A DNA stretch of 6,735 nt from Actinomycetes bacterium (GTDB taxonomy: Bacteria; Actinomycetota; Actinomycetes; Propionibacteriales; Propionibacteriaceae), in contig JAJYQH010000035.1 of NCBI GenBank assembly GCA_021794705.1, positions 1 to 6,735 of the forward strand. The letters run 5' to 3'. Made by a program: the position numbers and the translations under genes. Numbering within the stretch: position 1 is the first letter of the stretch; every line of letters starts with the position of its first letter. Positions 6,170 to 6,735 of this stretch are shown piece by piece. Under the pieces are notes generated by a model. It ran no database searches. It was not told the DNA's origin and saw only the letters and a list, made by a program, of their open reading frames with translations.

Positions 6170-6735
6170 CCCTCGGCACCGTGGCGCCCACCGACCTGCT
6201 CATGCGGGCCACCAACGTCAACGCCGCCTACTCCGCCGACGGGACGCGCGACGTCCCGGCGGTCGACGGCGTCAACCTCGAGGTGCCCCGCGGGCAGATC
6301 CTCGGGCTCGCCGGAGAGTCGGGGTGCGGCAAGTCGACCCTCGGCAACACCCTGGCCATGATCGCGAACGCGCCGCTGTACGTGCTCAGCGGCACGCTCG
6401 AGATCGGGGGCATGACGATCGACCTGTCGACCCTCGACAAGGGTGCCGACGCGAGGCACCGTCCCCACCGGGGGCAGGTGGTCTCGATGCTCCCCCAGGG
6501 TGCGATGAACTCGATCAGCCCGACCCTGCGCATCCGCGACCTCGTCTGCGACGTGGTCCGGGCGCACGACCGGTCGAAGTCCCGGTCGGACGCCCTCGAC
6601 CTCGCGCGCGACCGGCTCACGATGCTCGGCATGCCGGTGCGCGTGCTCGACCAGTACGCCCACCAACTGTCGGGCGGCATGCGCCAGCGCATGGTGACGG
6701 TGATCTCGACCCTGCTCAACCCGCAGTTGCTCATC
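6166..6735 (+). CDS. ABC transporter ATP-binding protein, DppD/OppD family (3'-truncated by the window edge)
   Basis: This cytoplasmic ATPase powers the importer by binding and hydrolysing ATP against the EAA loops of the permeases. The frame stays open to the last base and gives 190 of an expected 320-350 residues. Seen in order: the N-terminal strand ending VDGVNLEVPRGQILGLAG; Walker A GESGCGKST (50-58); the Q-loop at Gln111 in LPQGAMNSISP; and the ABC signature LSGGMRQR (168-175). The window ends at LLI, just before the expected Walker B acidic residues. The Q-loop wording differs from the usual FQDPMTSLNP of peptide transporters; as recalled, the QGAMN form is common in Opp/Dpp-class ATPases of oligosaccharide systems. 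It overlaps the permease gene by 4 nt (ATGA), so translation is probably coupled. These systems normally use a DppD/DppF pair, so a second ATPase gene is expected next. Confidence 0.93.
   Translation, partial: MTLGTVAPTDLLMRATNVNAAYSADGTRDVPAVDGVNLEVPRGQILGLAGESGCGKSTLGNTLAMIANAPLYVLSGTLEIGGMTIDLSTLDKGADARHRPHRGQVVSMLPQGAMNSISPTLRIRDLVCDVVRAHDRSKSRSDALDLARDRLTMLGMPVRVLDQYAHQLSGGMRQRMVTVISTLLNPQLLI

Noticed and set aside
5764..6666. 300-residue antisense open frame
   Set aside because: It lies opposite the DppC-type permease and ATPase genes, whose family motifs are clear. Its product is rich in Arg, Val, Asp, His and Glu with no recognisable domain, as expected for a complementary-strand frame in GC-rich DNA.
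1..6735. Mobile elements, CRISPR arrays, tRNA or rRNA genes, and a LacI-type operator
   Set aside because: No transposase motif, terminal inverted repeats, regularly spaced repeats or RNA-gene-like stems were seen. The only marked palindromes are the intergenic hairpins described.

Overview
The window comes from a GC-rich bacterium, most likely an actinobacterium. The evidence is a strong G/C bias at third codon positions, a Tat-type lipoprotein signal on the solute-binding protein, Ala/Gly/Pro-rich protein tails, and long spurious antisense open frames of the kind GC-rich DNA produces. Nothing in the sequence fixes the genus.

All five genes lie on the + strand and look like one carbohydrate-uptake operon cut at both ends. 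In order they are: a GH2 beta-mannosidase lacking its N-terminus (1-2010); an 81-nt gap with two weak hairpins; a Tat-exported family 5 (Opp/Dpp-type) solute-binding lipoprotein (2092-3915); a 69-nt gap filled mostly by two abutting hairpins; a DppB/OppB-type permease (3985-4995); a DppC/OppC-type permease starting 1 nt after the previous stop (4997-6169); and a DppD/OppD-type ATPase that overlaps the permease by 4 nt and runs off the window (6166-6735). The second ATPase usual for this transporter class would be expected just downstream.

The likely working model is this. The lipoprotein captures a short oligosaccharide outside the membrane, the two permeases and the ATPase(s) import it, and the beta-mannosidase removes terminal beta-mannosyl residues. 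The link to a beta-mannoside substrate is inferred from gene linkage. By homology alone the transporter would be labelled a peptide transporter.

The most unusual non-coding structure lies between the binding protein and the first permease. A perfect 15-bp inverted repeat with a 4-nt loop is followed, sharing one base, by a 6-bp hairpin whose 5-nt loop is exactly the Shine-Dalgarno AGGAG, and the ATG begins at the next base. This is a good candidate for setting the ratio of binding protein to permease. The genes themselves belong to recognised families; I found no mobile element, CRISPR array, tRNA, rRNA or novel protein system. No stretch longer than 300 bases lacks a gene.
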